DNA from: Pseudarthrobacter sp. Fe7
GTDB taxonomy: Bacteria > Actinomycetota > Actinomycetes > Actinomycetales > Micrococcaceae
Assembly (NCBI GenBank): GCA_024372495.1
Contig: CP099977.1
Span: 372,001 to 436,000, forward strand
Length of the DNA stretch: 64,000 bases
Direction of reading: 5' to 3'
The translations under genes and the position numbers were made by a program. How positions within the stretch are numbered: the first letter of the stretch is position 1; every line of letters starts with the position of its first letter. Shown here in pieces: positions 38,204 to 47,949 of this stretch. Under the pieces are notes generated by a model. The model was not told the DNA's origin. It saw only the letters and a list, made by a program, of their open reading frames with translations, and searched no databases.

Positions 38204-38983
38204 TTATCCGAAGCGTCCGGAGACGTAGTCCTCGGTGGCCTTCTGCACCGGATTGCTGAAGATGGTGTGGGTATCGCCGTACTCGATCAGCTTGCCCGGC
38301 TTCCCGGTGCCCGCGATGTTGAAGAACGCGGTCTTGTCGGACACGCGCGCGGCCTGCTGCATGTTGTGGGTGACGATGACCACAGTGTACTGGTCCTTGA
38401 GCTCGTTGATGAGGTCCTCGATGGCCAGGGTGGAGATGGGGTCCAGTGCGGAGCAGGGCTCATCCATCAGGATCACCTGCGGCTCCACGGCGATGGCACG
38501 GGCGATGCAGAGGCGCTGCTGCTGGCCGCCGGAAAGGCCGGAGCCGGGCTTCTCCAGCCGGTCCTTGACCTCGTTCCACAGGTTGGCGCCCTTGAGCGAG
38601 CGTTCCACCAGGACGTCGGCCTCGCCCTTGGAGATCTTCTTGTTGTTCAGCTTCACGCCCGCCAGGACGTTGTCCCTGATGGACATCGTGGGGAACGGGT
38701 TGGGGCGCTGGAAGACCATGCCAATTTGCGAGCGCACCGTAACCGGGTCCACACCGGGGCCGTAGAGGTTGTCGCCGTCGAGCAGGACTTCGCCCTCAAC
38801 ACGGGCGCCGGGAATGACTTCGTGCATACGGTTCAAGGTGCGGAGGAAGGTGGACTTTCCGCAGCCGGACGGGCCGATGAACGCGGTGACGGACTTGGCC
38901 TCGATGTTGATGCTGACGTCCTCCACGGCAAGGAAATCGCCGTAGTACACGTTCAGGTCCTTGACGTCGATGCGCTTAGACAT
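38204..38983 (-). CDS. pstB: Phosphate ABC importer ATPase PstB
   Basis: 259 residues. Walker [10 protein letters not shown], PstB-specific [19 protein letters not shown], signature [14 protein letters not shown], Walker [14 protein letters not shown] and switch His in [15 protein letters not shown]. Energises PstSCA for high-affinity phosphate uptake. Last gene of pstSCAB, 76 bp after pstA. Confidence 0.97.
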   Translation of the reverse strand: MSKRIDVKDLNVYYGDFLAVEDVSINIEAKSVTAFIGPSGCGKSTFLRTLNRMHEVIPGARVEGEVLLDGDNLYGPGVDPVTVRSQIGMVFQRPNPFPTMSIRDNVLAGVKLNNKKISKGEADVLVERSLKGANLWNEVKDRLEKPGSGLSGGQQQRLCIARAIAVEPQVILMDEPCSALDPISTLAIEDLINELKDQYTVVIVTHNMQQAARVSDKTAFFNIAGTGKPGKLIEYGDTHTIFSNPVQKATEDYVSGRFG

Positions 38984-39059
38984 GGTGTTCCTTCACTTAC
39001 TGGGTATGGATTGAAGTCTAGGATCCGCCGCTTGCTGGCGGAAGGTGTAACCGGACCGG

Positions 39060-40172
39060 CTACCGGCCGGTTTTGGGGGCAAAGATCCGGGCCACCAGGC
39101 GCGCCACCAGGTTCAGGACCATCACCAGGATGATCAGCACCAGGGCCGCACCCCAGGCGCGCTGCGAGGACGGGTCCGGGTTGGACGGCGACGTGGGGTT
39201 GAGGATCTGGGTGTAGATGAACGTGGGCAGCGACGCCATCCAGCCGCCGAAGACGTTGGTGTTGATGCTGGTGGCAAAACCGGCGGTGACCAGGATGGGC
39301 GCCGTCTCGCCGATAACCCGGGCGATCGCCAGGGTGACGCCGGACGCGATGCCGGAGATCGCCGTCGGGATGACCACCTTGAGGATGGTCCGCCACTTGC
39401 GGACGCCCAGGGCGTAGGCCGCCTCACGGAGTTCGTTGGGGACGATCTTGAGCATTTCCTCGCTGGAGCGGACCACCACGGGGATCATCAGCACCGAAAG
39501 CGCGACGGCGGCCACCGCACCGGTCTTGGTGCCCGGACCCACCACCACGAAGAAGAACGCCGCGGCGAAGAGGCCGGCCACGATGGAGGGGATGCCCGTC
39601 ATGACGTCCACGAAGAACGTGATGGCCCTGGCCAGCCGGCCGTCGTTGCCGTACTCCACCAGGTAGATGGCGGTAAGCAGACCGACGGGGACGGAGATAA
39701 CGGTGGCCAGCAGCGTGATCTGTACGGTGCCCAGGAGGGCGTGGTAGATGCCGCCCAGCACGGGTCCACCGCTGTCCACCGCCTTGTTGTCGAACGCGCC
39801 GGTGACCCCGTTCATGGAGTTGGTGAGGAATCCGGGGTTCAGGAGCCCCGGGATGCCGTTGACCAGCACGGTCCAGATCACCGAAACCAGGGGCAGCAGC
39901 GCCACCAGGAACGAGCCCACCACCAGGCAGGTGGCCAGCCTGTCCTTGGCTTTGCGGGAACCTTCAACGGCTGCGCTCCAGGACACCAGGCCGATCGCGA
40001 AAAGTATCGCCGAAACCACCCCCCAGCCGAACGCATTGAAGCCGACCAGGGCAAGGATGGCTGCGCCGACGATCAGTGCGGCAGCCAGGACGGCATAAGG
40101 GGCGTACTTGGGCAGCTGGCCCTTGGTCAGTGCCGACCGCTTGCTGCGGACGGGGCTAACTGTGGAGGTCAT
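39060..40172 (-). CDS. pstA: Phosphate ABC importer permease PstA
   Basis: 370 residues. Six core helices with an N-terminal extension carrying two more hydrophobic segments (APYAVLAAALIVGAAILALV). The PstA pattern is GIYHALLGTVQITLLATVIS, VGLLTAIYLVEYG, DVMTGIPSIVAGLF and the EAA loop NELREAAYALGVRKWRTILKV. ATG 40172 follows the pstC TAA directly. Confidence 0.95.
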   Translation of the reverse strand: MTSTVSPVRSKRSALTKGQLPKYAPYAVLAAALIVGAAILALVGFNAFGWGVVSAILFAIGLVSWSAAVEGSRKAKDRLATCLVVGSFLVALLPLVSVIWTVLVNGIPGLLNPGFLTNSMNGVTGAFDNKAVDSGGPVLGGIYHALLGTVQITLLATVISVPVGLLTAIYLVEYGNDGRLARAITFFVDVMTGIPSIVAGLFAAAFFFVVVGPGTKTGAVAAVALSVLMIPVVVRSSEEMLKIVPNELREAAYALGVRKWRTILKVVIPTAISGIASGVTLAIARVIGETAPILVTAGFATSINTNVFGGWMASLPTFIYTQILNPTSPSNPDPSSQRAWGAALVLIILVMVLNLVARLVARIFAPKTGR

Positions 40173-41105
40173 TTAGTTGGCTCCCGAAAATTCTTTGTGC
40201 CGGGTGATAACCCAGCGGGCGATCATGTTCACGGCCAGGGTGATGACGAACAACACCAGGCCGGCGGCGATCAGGGTGCTGACCTTGAGGCCGCTGGCTT
40301 CGGGGAAGTTCAGGGCGATCTCGGCGGCGATGGTCTGGTTTCCGGACTGGATCAGGCTGGCGGTCAGGGCGCCTGACGAAAGCACCAGGGCAACGGCCAT
40401 GGTCTCTCCCAGCGCGCGGCCCAGGCCCAGCATGACGGCGCTGATGATGCCGGGACGGGCGAACGGCAGTACGGCCATCTTGATCATTTCCCAGCGGGTG
40501 GCCCCAAGCGCCAGCGCAGCTTCTTCGTGCAACTTGGGGGCTTGAAGGAAGATCTCGCGGGACAGCGAAGTGATGATCGGCAGGACCATGACGGCCAGGA
40601 CGATGCCCGCGGTCAGGATGGTCTTGCCGGTGGTGGAGGCCGGGCCTTCGAAGATCGGGAGCCAGCCCATGTTTTCCGCAAGCCAGCCGTAGGAGGGCGA
40701 AATCTCCTTGGCCAGGAAGGCGGCACCCCAGGCACCGTAGACCACTGAAGGGATCGCGGCGAGCAGGTCCACGACATATCCGAGTCCGGAGGCCAGGCCG
40801 CGGGGCGCGAAATGCGAGATGAACAGCGCCACGCCGATCGCGATGGGGGTGGCGATCACCAGCGCAATGACGGCGGCGATCAGCGTACCGATCACGATGG
40901 GCCAGATGTAGGCGAAGAAGCCTTGGCCGCCCTGGATCTTGTCCGCCGGCGCGGTGAGCGCGGGAATTGCCTGGACTACCAGGAAGAGTGCGACGCCGAA
41001 GAGGACGGCGAGGATCACGCACCCGGCTGCCAGCGTGGCGCCGGAGAAGACTTTGTCCCCGGCGCGGCCGGCGCCCTGGGTGCTGGTCAGGGAGGTGGCG
41101 GTCAT
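40173..41105 (-). CDS. pstC: Phosphate ABC importer permease PstC
   Basis: 310 residues, six helices: VIGTLIAAVIALVIATPIAI, GYVVDLLAAIPSVVYGAWGA and the EAA loop LHEEAALALGATRWEMIKMAVLP in order. Pairs with PstA. It starts 104 bp after pstS, across a hairpin that probably limits read-through. Confidence 0.95.
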   Translation of the reverse strand: MTATSLTSTQGAGRAGDKVFSGATLAAGCVILAVLFGVALFLVVQAIPALTAPADKIQGGQGFFAYIWPIVIGTLIAAVIALVIATPIAIGVALFISHFAPRGLASGLGYVVDLLAAIPSVVYGAWGAAFLAKEISPSYGWLAENMGWLPIFEGPASTTGKTILTAGIVLAVMVLPIITSLSREIFLQAPKLHEEAALALGATRWEMIKMAVLPFARPGIISAVMLGLGRALGETMAVALVLSSGALTASLIQSGNQTIAAEIALNFPEASGLKVSTLIAAGLVLFVITLAVNMIARWVITRHKEFSGAN

Positions 41106-41158
41106 TCGACGGCCCTTCGATTCGTTGCTGGATTAATAGGAAGCGCGTGCAAAGCCAA

Positions 41159-41191
41159 GTTCCCCGCACTGCCTTGCGGCAGGCGGGGAAC
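41159..41191 (-). terminator. Hairpin between pstS and pstC
   Basis: GTTCCCCGC + CTGCC pairs with GGCAG + GCGGGGAAC around a TTGC loop, with one bulged A. No T-run follows on the minus strand. It lies 18 bp after the pstS stop, where partial termination or 3'-end protection would raise binding-protein output relative to the permeases. Confidence 0.65.
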
Positions 41192-41209
41192 CCGGTTTTA
41201 CAGCGTTGG

Positions 41210-42331
41210 CTAGGACTTGACCTTGATCGAGTCGATGGCCTTGACAGCCTTGGCTGCGAGGTCCGAGGAGAGCGGGGCGGACTTGGCGGAGTCTGCTGCA
41301 GCCTTCTGGCCATCAGTGGAAACTACGTAGTGCTCGAACGCCTTGACCAGGTCGACGGTCTCCTGCTTGTCGTACGTGGTGCACAGGACGTGGAAGGACA
41401 CCAGGACGATCGGGTAGGCCCCTGCGATGGTGGTCTTGCGGTCCAGCTTGATGGACTGGTCGTTGGCGGCGCGGCCGTCAACGGGCTTGCCGGCGTCCAC
41501 TGCCTTGGCGGCAGCATCGGCCGAGATCTTGGTGAAGGAATCGCCCACCTTGATCTGCGCCACGCCCAGCTTGCCGCTCACGGCAGAGTCGTCAGCGTAC
41601 GTCACGGCACCGGGGGTATCGGTCACGGTCTTGACCACACCGGAGGTACCCTTGGCGTTTTCGCCCTGGAGGCTGGCGGGCCAAACACCGGCGGCCTTGT
41701 CAGTCCAGACGTCGGACGCGGTGGCGGACAGGTAGTCAGTGAAGTTCTGGGTGGTGCCGGAGTCGTCGGAACGGTTCACCGGGGTGACCTTGAGGTCAGG
41801 CAGCGAGACGCCGGCGTTGAGGGCGGCGATCGCGGGGTCGTTCCACTTGGCGATCTGGCCGCGGAAGATCTTAGCCACGGTGGCGGCGTCCAGCTTCAGG
41901 TCGGTGACGCCGGGAACGTTGAAGGCCACGGCGATCGGGGAGATGTAGACCGGGACGTTGATCGCGCCGGCCGGACCGCACTTGTCCTTCGAGGATGCGT
42001 ACTCGGCATCGGTCAGGTACGCGTCCGAGCCGGCGAACTGGGCCGAGCCATCGAGGATTGCCTTGCGGCCGGCGCCGGAGCCGTCCGGGGAGTACTGAAC
42101 GCTGGCGCCGGAGTTGGCGGAGGCGAAGTTGGTCTTCCAGGCGTCCATGGCGGCGCCCTGCGCCGAGGAGCCAATGCCGGTCAGGGTACCGGTGACCTTG
42201 GTACCGCCGGCGGACTGGGTGCCGGCAGGAGCGGTGCCCGTGGCGTTGTCTGAACCGCAGGCGGTGAGCGCGAGTGCGCCGGCTGCGATAACAGCGATAG
42301 CCGCGTGGCGGCCGAAGCGGAGTGCCTTCAC
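41210..42331 (-). CDS. pstS: Phosphate-binding lipoprotein PstS
   Basis: 373 residues. Signal peptide with lipobox ALTACG (Cys at about residue 25). Phosphate-pocket motifs are GIGSSAQGAAMDAW, VQYSPDGSGAGRKAI, VTPVNRSDDSGTTQNFTDYL and AYPIVLVSFHVLCTTYD. First gene of pstSCAB. Confidence 0.96.
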   Translation of the reverse strand: MKALRFGRHAAIAVIAAGALALTACGSDNATGTAPAGTQSAGGTKVTGTLTGIGSSAQGAAMDAWKTNFASANSGASVQYSPDGSGAGRKAILDGSAQFAGSDAYLTDAEYASSKDKCGPAGAINVPVYISPIAVAFNVPGVTDLKLDAATVAKIFRGQIAKWNDPAIAALNAGVSLPDLKVTPVNRSDDSGTTQNFTDYLSATASDVWTDKAAGVWPASLQGENAKGTSGVVKTVTDTPGAVTYADDSAVSGKLGVAQIKVGDSFTKISADAAAKAVDAGKPVDGRAANDQSIKLDRKTTIAGAYPIVLVSFHVLCTTYDKQETVDLVKAFEHYVVSTDGQKAAADSAKSAPLSSDLAAKAVKAIDSIKVKS

Positions 42332-42427
42332 TAGATGTACCCCTTCCAGGGTTATTCAGGTGCGGGACAGGGACGGAGAGCCCTGCTGCGCGATGCGTAC
42401 GTTGTGTACCTTCAAGAAAGTTAAGGG

Positions 42428-42461
42428 CCGCAGGTAACGGGATGGGCTGTCCAAAGTGAAC
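42428..42461 (-). promoter_or_regulatory. Possible PHO-box-like repeats upstream of pstS
   Basis: On the minus strand GTTCACTTTGG and GTTACCTGCGG lie 23 bp apart, about 100-130 bp before the pstS start. Both resemble the 11-bp GTTCACC-type direct-repeat units of actinobacterial PhoP boxes, but the spacing is one base off two units. Apart from this, the 42332-42588 gap shows nothing. Confidence 0.3.
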
Positions 42462-42588
42462 GGAGGATTAACGACGGCGGGATATTGGCTGACAAATGCC
42501 GGGTCACCATTGCGCAGATCACATGCCCGGTCGTAGGGGGTCTGCACATACACCGGGTAGCGGCTGGCCACTGAATAGACTTGAGCCC

Positions 42589-43716
42589 ATGGCCATCCCA
42601 GCAGGACTCACAGCATCCAGGCGGTTCCTGCGCAGCCGGATCAGGACCGGGCTGATCCGCAGCCGCAACTCGTTCGTCCCCGCCATCCAGATGACCGTGT
42701 GCGCGGTGGGCGCCTACGCCTTCGCCGAGTACGTCCTGGGCCACTCCGGTCCACTGTTCGCCGCCACCTCTTCACTGATCGCCCTCGGGTTTTCGCGGGA
42801 GCCCCGGCTGCGCCGCGTCATGGAGGTGGGCCTGGGCTGCACCATCGGCATCGCCGTGGGCGACCTGCTGCTGCACTGGCTGGGCGGCGACATCTGGGTG
42901 GCCGCCGTCGTGCTTCTCTTCTCCATCCTGCTGGCCCGCTTCCTGGACAGTGGAAATATCTTCACCACGCAACTGGCGCTTCAGTCACTGTTGGTGGTGC
43001 TGCTGCCGGCACCGTCCGGCGGCCCGTTCACCCGGAGTATCGATGCCGTGGTGGGTGGAATGTGCGCCCTGCTGGTGACCATCCTGGTGCCCAAGGATCC
43101 CCGCCAGGAGCCGCGCAGGGACGTGCAGAAACTGCTGCATGAACTGGCGGAGGTACTGCGTGAATGTGCCGGGGCGCTGGCCAACAGTGACTCCACCCAG
43201 GCCTGGCATGCGCTGATCCGCGGCCGGAACTGCCAGCCGCTGGTCGATGCCATGCGCCAGTCCCTCCGCGCGTCCGGCGAGGTGGCCACCCTGGCGCCGG
43301 CCTACCGCCGGCACCGGGATGAGCTGGAACGGCTGAAGCAGTCGCTGGACTTCATCGACCTCGCCTTGCGGAACAGCCGCGTGTTCGCGCGGCGGCTGAC
43401 CAGCGCCATCAACCACGCCGCCCTCTCGGACGAGGCCACTGACAGCATCGCGGGGGTGCTGCAGGAGACTGCTGCCGCCATTGATGAGCTCTCGCTGGGC
43501 CTCGCGGAAACGCACGAGGGCGTCCGGCGCGCCCACCTTCGCACCGCCCGGCGGGACCTCAGCGAGATTGCGCTTCGCCTGCACCCCAAGCTGCTGGACG
43601 TGCAGCGCCTGGAGGGCGAAACCGTTGTGATGCTGTTCCGCCCGCTGATGGTGGACCTGCTGGAAGCCACCGGCATGAACGCGGCCGAGGCCAGGGACGT
43701 GCTGCCCACCCTGTAG
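42589..43716 (+). CDS. FUSC/aromatic-acid-exporter family membrane protein
   Basis: 375 residues. N-terminal block of about five or six hydrophobic segments (MTVCAVGAYAFAEYVLGHSG, VGLGCTIGIAVGDLLLHWLG, SIDAVVGGMCALLVTILVP), then a long cytoplasmic helical domain (residues about 165-375). This half-FUSC layout is common in actinobacteria. Function in efflux is inferred from the family. ATG 42589 (MAIPAGLTASRR) is preferred to the longer reading. Confidence 0.78.
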   Translation: MAIPAGLTASRRFLRSRIRTGLIRSRNSFVPAIQMTVCAVGAYAFAEYVLGHSGPLFAATSSLIALGFSREPRLRRVMEVGLGCTIGIAVGDLLLHWLGGDIWVAAVVLLFSILLARFLDSGNIFTTQLALQSLLVVLLPAPSGGPFTRSIDAVVGGMCALLVTILVPKDPRQEPRRDVQKLLHELAEVLRECAGALANSDSTQAWHALIRGRNCQPLVDAMRQSLRASGEVATLAPAYRRHRDELERLKQSLDFIDLALRNSRVFARRLTSAINHAALSDEATDSIAGVLQETAAAIDELSLGLAETHEGVRRAHLRTARRDLSEIALRLHPKLLDVQRLEGETVVMLFRPLMVDLLEATGMNAAEARDVLPTL

Positions 43717-43770
43717 CTACGGACCGCCGGATGGGGCCCACTGTCAGTGGCCGCCACTAGGGTTGAACGC

Positions 43771-45144
43771 ATGGCAACAAAGACTTCCCGGGCGTCCAAG
43801 GCGCCCGCCTTCAAATGCGCCGAATGCGGCTGGACCACCGCCAAATGGGTGGGCCGCTGCGGCGAGTGCCAGGCATGGGGCACGGTGGAGGAAACGGGCA
43901 CGGCCGTGGCGCGGACGACGGCGGCCACAACAGTCGCGGAGCCTGCGCGCCGGATTGCCGACGTTGACGCCACCACGGCAGCGTTCCTGCCCACCGGCGT
44001 GGACGAACTGGACCGGGTGCTGGGCGGCGGCCTGGTTCCGGGCGCAGTCATCCTGCTCGCCGGCGAACCCGGCGTGGGTAAATCCACGCTGCTGCTGGAC
44101 GTGGCAGCCAAGTTCGCCCGGACCGCCCAGGATGTCCTGTACGTGACCGGCGAGGAATCCGCTGCCCAGGTGAAGCTGCGCGCGGAGCGGATCGACGCCG
44201 TCGCCGAATCCCTGTACCTGTCCGCGGAGACGGACCTGGGCCAGGCACTTGGCCAGGTGGAAAAGATTGAACCGCGGCTGCTGATCGTGGACTCCGTTCA
44301 GACCCTCAGCAGCGCGGACGTGGACGGCAGCGCCGGCGGCGTGTCCCAGGTCCGCGAGGTGGCGGCGTCGATCATTGCCGCGGCGAAGCGGCGGAACATG
44401 ACCACCCTCCTGGTGGGGCACGTCACCAAGGACGGGTCCATCGCCGGGCCCCGCCTGCTGGAACACCTGGTGGACGTGGTGTGCCAGTTCGAGGGCGAGC
44501 GCCACTCCCGGCTGCGGCTCCTGCGCGCCGTGAAGAACAGGTACGGACCCACGGACGACGTTGGCTGCTTCGACCTCAATGAGAACGGCATTGAGGGCCT
44601 TGCCGATCCCAGCGGATTGTTCGTCAGCCGCACCAAGGATCCGGTTTCAGGTACCTGCATTACCGTCACCATGGAAGGGCGGCGTCCCCTGCTGGCCGAG
44701 GTTCAGTCGCTGCTCGCCGAGAGCCCCAACTCGCAGCCCCGCCGGGCCACCAGCGGCCTGGACAGTTCACGTGTGTCCATGCTGTTGGCCGTGCTGCAGC
44801 AGCGGGCCGGAACCCAGCTGCACAAGGACGATTCCTACGTTGCCACCGTGGGTGGGGTGAAACTCAGCGAACCGGCAACGGACCTTGCCGTGGCCCTCGC
44901 AGTTGCCTCGGCCAAGGCCCGCAAGCCCCTGCCCATACGGCTGATTGCCTTCGGCGAAGTGGGCCTGGCAGGTGAGGTCCGGCCCGTACCAGGCATCAAC
45001 CAGCGCATCCAGGAGGCCCACCGGCTGGGATTCACGCACGCCGTAGTCCCAGCCAGCCACACTGGACCGGGGCCGGTGCCGGCAGGATTCTCGGTGCGTG
45101 AAGTGGAGCACCTCACGGAGGCACTCAGCCTGTTGATTGGCTAG
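43771..45144 (+). CDS. radA: DNA repair protein RadA (Sms)
   Basis: 457 residues. C4 zinc finger FKCAECGWTTAKWVGRCGEC, RecA-like ATPase with Walker A GEPGVGKST and Walker B LLIVDSVQTL, the RadA-specific KNRYG (usually KNRFG), and a C-terminal Lon-protease-like domain ending at LLIG. Helps process branched recombination intermediates. A 13-bp palindrome CCACTGTCAGTGG lies at 43738-43750 before the start. Confidence 0.95.
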   Translation: MATKTSRASKAPAFKCAECGWTTAKWVGRCGECQAWGTVEETGTAVARTTAATTVAEPARRIADVDATTAAFLPTGVDELDRVLGGGLVPGAVILLAGEPGVGKSTLLLDVAAKFARTAQDVLYVTGEESAAQVKLRAERIDAVAESLYLSAETDLGQALGQVEKIEPRLLIVDSVQTLSSADVDGSAGGVSQVREVAASIIAAAKRRNMTTLLVGHVTKDGSIAGPRLLEHLVDVVCQFEGERHSRLRLLRAVKNRYGPTDDVGCFDLNENGIEGLADPSGLFVSRTKDPVSGTCITVTMEGRRPLLAEVQSLLAESPNSQPRRATSGLDSSRVSMLLAVLQQRAGTQLHKDDSYVATVGGVKLSEPATDLAVALAVASAKARKPLPIRLIAFGEVGLAGEVRPVPGINQRIQEAHRLGFTHAVVPASHTGPGPVPAGFSVREVEHLTEALSLLIG

Positions 45145-45261
45145 CAGCCCGCGCCTGGCGGCCTGCCGGTCCTGGCTGCTGAACGGGTTTCTGGCGGGTA
45201 CTGTAAGGGCAGAACCTTCAGGCAGACGGAGGTCGTTGATTTCTTTGCTGGGGGAAGCTTG

Positions 45262-46944
45262 GTGATCCAGGAACAGCAGGGCGCCGCAGACGTTGCCGGC
45301 CAGGCACGCAGGGCGCCCATGCAGCCTGTAGTGTCGGACCGTCTGGATGGCCTGTTCGGGGGCCTGAGTGCGCGCAAACGCGTAGCCCTGTGCCAACTGC
45401 CGGTCACGTTGACTGTCGGGCTGGTGGTGGTTGCCGCGGCCGTCTTCAGTCCGGCGACGCTGGCCAGCAACCTGTTCATGGGGTCGCTGCTGTTCCATCT
45501 GGCCATCGCCGCAACATGCGTTGCCGTCCCGTGGGGCAGGCTCCCGGGCAGCGCGTTCGCCGTTATTCCGCTCCTTGACTGCCTGGCCATCGGGTTCACG
45601 CGCGAGGCAGGAGGCCCGGCATTCAGCGTCCTGAGCGTGACGCTGCTCTTCCCCGTTACTTGGCTTTCGGCACAGGTCCGGCCGTACATGCCGGTTCTGG
45701 CCATTGCGGGGACCGTCCTCAGTACCGTGGCCCCCTCAGTCCTCCAGGGCTCGGTACCGGCCGGCGGATCAATGATCCGGGTCCTCATCCTCCCCCTGGT
45801 GATGGCCGTCATCGCGGTCAGTGCCCATGTGGTGGCCACCACTATCCGCCGTCATCGCGCCAGAATTGTTCAGAACGAGCAGGACCTTGCGCGCACCCTG
45901 GACGAAAGTATCCGCCGGCAGGGTCTGCTCGACGCGGTGCTGAAGGCCGTGGGTGTGGGCGTGTGGGTGGTTGATGCCCGGGGCCGCACCGTGCTGGCAA
46001 ACAAGGCCATGCGCACTGAGCCTGCCCTCGCCGGCGTTGTGGATCATGCCGGCGTGCAGGGCCTCCTGATGGCGGATCGCTGCACTCCCGTACCCGCCGG
46101 CCTTCTTCCCGCAGCCCGGGCCGCGGCCGGGGACGCCTTTACCGATGAGCTGTATTGGGCCGGCCCCCTGACCGGCAGCACGCCTACTCCGTGAGCTCGC
46201 ACGGCTTCCCGCCGGCCGGGGGCCAGGAAGGCGGTGCGGTGATCACTTTCGTAGACGTCACCAGCCTGGTTAGTGCCCTGGCGGCCAAGGACAACTTCGT
46301 TGCCACTGTCTCGCACGAGCCTGCGGACACCATTGACCTCCATCCTGGGCTACCTGGAACTGGTCCTGGACGAACCGGGACACGAGGACATCAGGGAGGA
46401 GCTCCAGGTGGTGCGCCGGAATGCCGAACACCTGCTGAACCTGGTCAATGACCTGATCGCTGTGGCATCCGAGCGGGTTGACCTATCGTTGGCGGAGACG
46501 GACATTTCCCGAGTGCTGGCCATGGAGGTGCACGCGGCACTACCCAAGGCTGCCGGGAACGGGCTGCAGCTGGTGTTGGATGTGGAACAGCCGCTTCGCG
46601 CCAGGGTGGATCCGGAACGAATCAGCCAGGTGGTCCGGAACCTGCTCTCGAACGCCATCAAGTACTCCCCCAGTGGGGGTGTCATCACGGCCAGGGCCAC
46701 CAGGACCGACGAGGGCCTGGTCTGCTCCATTACCGACACGGGCCTGGGCATGACGGAGGAAGAGCAGGACCAGGCGTTCACCAAGTTTTTCCGTTCGGCG
46801 CGGTCGCGTGAAACGGCCATCCCCGGTGCAGGCCTGGGACTTCCCATCAGCAAGACCATCGTTGAAGGGCACGGCGGATCCATCAGCCTGGACAGTGAAC
46901 CCGGGGTCGGCACCACGGCGTCCTTTGTCCTGCCGTCATCCTGA
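45262..46944 (+). CDS. Membrane sensor histidine kinase, two frameshifts
   Basis: About 560 residues after restoring a C near 46163 and removing an extra C at a GAGCTGC site near 46317. About five or six N-terminal hydrophobic segments (residues 30-200), a PAS-like domain (LLDAVLKAVGVGVWVVDARG), the dimerisation box FVATVSHELRTPLTSILGYL with phospho-acceptor His, and an ATPase with NLLSNAIKYSP, DTGLGM and GAGLGLPISKTIVEGHGG. No response regulator gene is adjacent, so it is an orphan kinase. The start (GTG 45262) is not certain. Confidence 0.88.
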
Positions 46945-47007
46945 CCGGTCAGGGAAGTCCGGAACCTGCTTGCCGCAGGGGCTGCAGCCGTGCCAGGGCC
47001 GGCACAG

Positions 47008-47244
47008 TCAGGAAGCGGCGGCCAGCCAGCCGGAAACGTCACTGCGCAGCACCAGCAGCGGACCGCCGGTGGCGCTGACGTTGCCGTTCGCCACGTAGTA
47101 CCCGCGACCCGAACCTGTGCCCCCGGCCGCCCGGTCCAGGGCATCCACCAGGTGCCGCGGCAGGTGGCCCTGCGGGCCCAGGCTGCGGAGCTCATCCACT
47201 TCTTCCGGCGTGAGCCGGCCCAAAACCTCAGCAATGTTGGCCAT
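47008..47244 (-). CDS. Hypothetical small protein
   Basis: 78 residues starting MANIAEVLGRLTPEEVDELR, with GAAGGGACC before the ATG. The C-terminus reads YYVANGNVSATGGPLLVLRS. No motif recognised. It lies between the convergent kinase stop and the divergent NUDIX gene. Confidence 0.5.
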   Translation of the reverse strand: MANIAEVLGRLTPEEVDELRSLGPQGHLPRHLVDALDRAAGGTGSGRGYYVANGNVSATGGPLLVLRSDVSGWLAAAS

Positions 47245-47351
47245 GAGTGGTCCCTTCGAGCGGAGTGCCTGAAGGAATAACCTAAAGCAGCGCCGTGAAC
47301 TCCACGTTAACGGCAGACGGCAACTGCACTTCCTTACGATCTGGAGATTCA

Positions 47352-47840
47352 ATGCCCATTCGAAGCGCAGGCATCCTGCTGTACCGGCAGGACCCGGCTA
47401 CCCCCGCCGGCAGCGGGGATGGACTGCGGGTGTGGATAGCCCACATGGGCGGCCCCTTTTGGGCGCGCAAGGACATGCATGCCTGGTCCATTCCGAAGGG
47501 CGAGTACGCCGACGGCGAGGACCCGCTGGCCGCCGCCCTGCGCGAGTTCGCCGAGGAGATGGGGACCGCTGCCCCGGAGGCTGAATACCGGCTGCTTGGA
47601 GAGTTCCGGCAATCCTCGGGAAAACTCATCACCGCCTATGCGTCGCAGGCTGAGTTTGCCCCGGAGGTAATCAACAGCAACACGTTCCCGCTGGAATGGC
47701 CCAAGGGGTCGGGCAAGATCCAACACTTTCCCGAAATCGACGATGCCCGTTGGTTCCCGGAGCAGGAGGCCCGGCTCAAACTCGTGAAGGGCCAGCTGCC
47801 CATCCTCGACGCGCTGGTTGAGGACGTGGCGGCCAGATAG
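47352..47840 (+). CDS. NUDIX hydrolase
   Basis: 162 residues. The Nudix box begins GEYADGEDPLAAALREFAEE, continuing MG; it is close to GX5EX7REUXEEXGU, with Asp rather than Glu at the first acidic position. The start MPIRSAGILLYRQ and W-S-I-P-K-G are typical of small NUDIX proteins. The substrate is unknown. CTGGAG precedes ATG 47352. Confidence 0.88.
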   Translation: MPIRSAGILLYRQDPATPAGSGDGLRVWIAHMGGPFWARKDMHAWSIPKGEYADGEDPLAAALREFAEEMGTAAPEAEYRLLGEFRQSSGKLITAYASQAEFAPEVINSNTFPLEWPKGSGKIQHFPEIDDARWFPEQEARLKLVKGQLPILDALVEDVAAR

Positions 47841-47880
47841 GCCGCCCTGCCTGCGCCTGACGCTCGGCGGCGTCCTGATC

Positions 47881-47934
47881 GCCGGAACGGTGCCAGCCCG
47901 CCGTAGCGTCCCGGCGTCCCGGCACCGTTCCGGC
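47881..47934. terminator. Bidirectional hairpin between convergent NUDIX and KAS genes
   Basis: Perfect 14-bp arms GCCGGAACGGTGCC and GGCACCGTTCCGGC around a 26-nt GC-rich loop, 41 bp after the NUDIX stop and 16 bp beyond the convergent synthase stop. No T-run on either side. Confidence 0.6.
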
Positions 47935-47949
47935 GTTCCCGACGTTTGG

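Noticed and set aside
42496..42588. 31-residue N-terminal extension of the FUSC-family protein
   Set aside because: It is Pro/Gly/His-rich with no ribosome site. The start at 42589 fits the membrane domain better.
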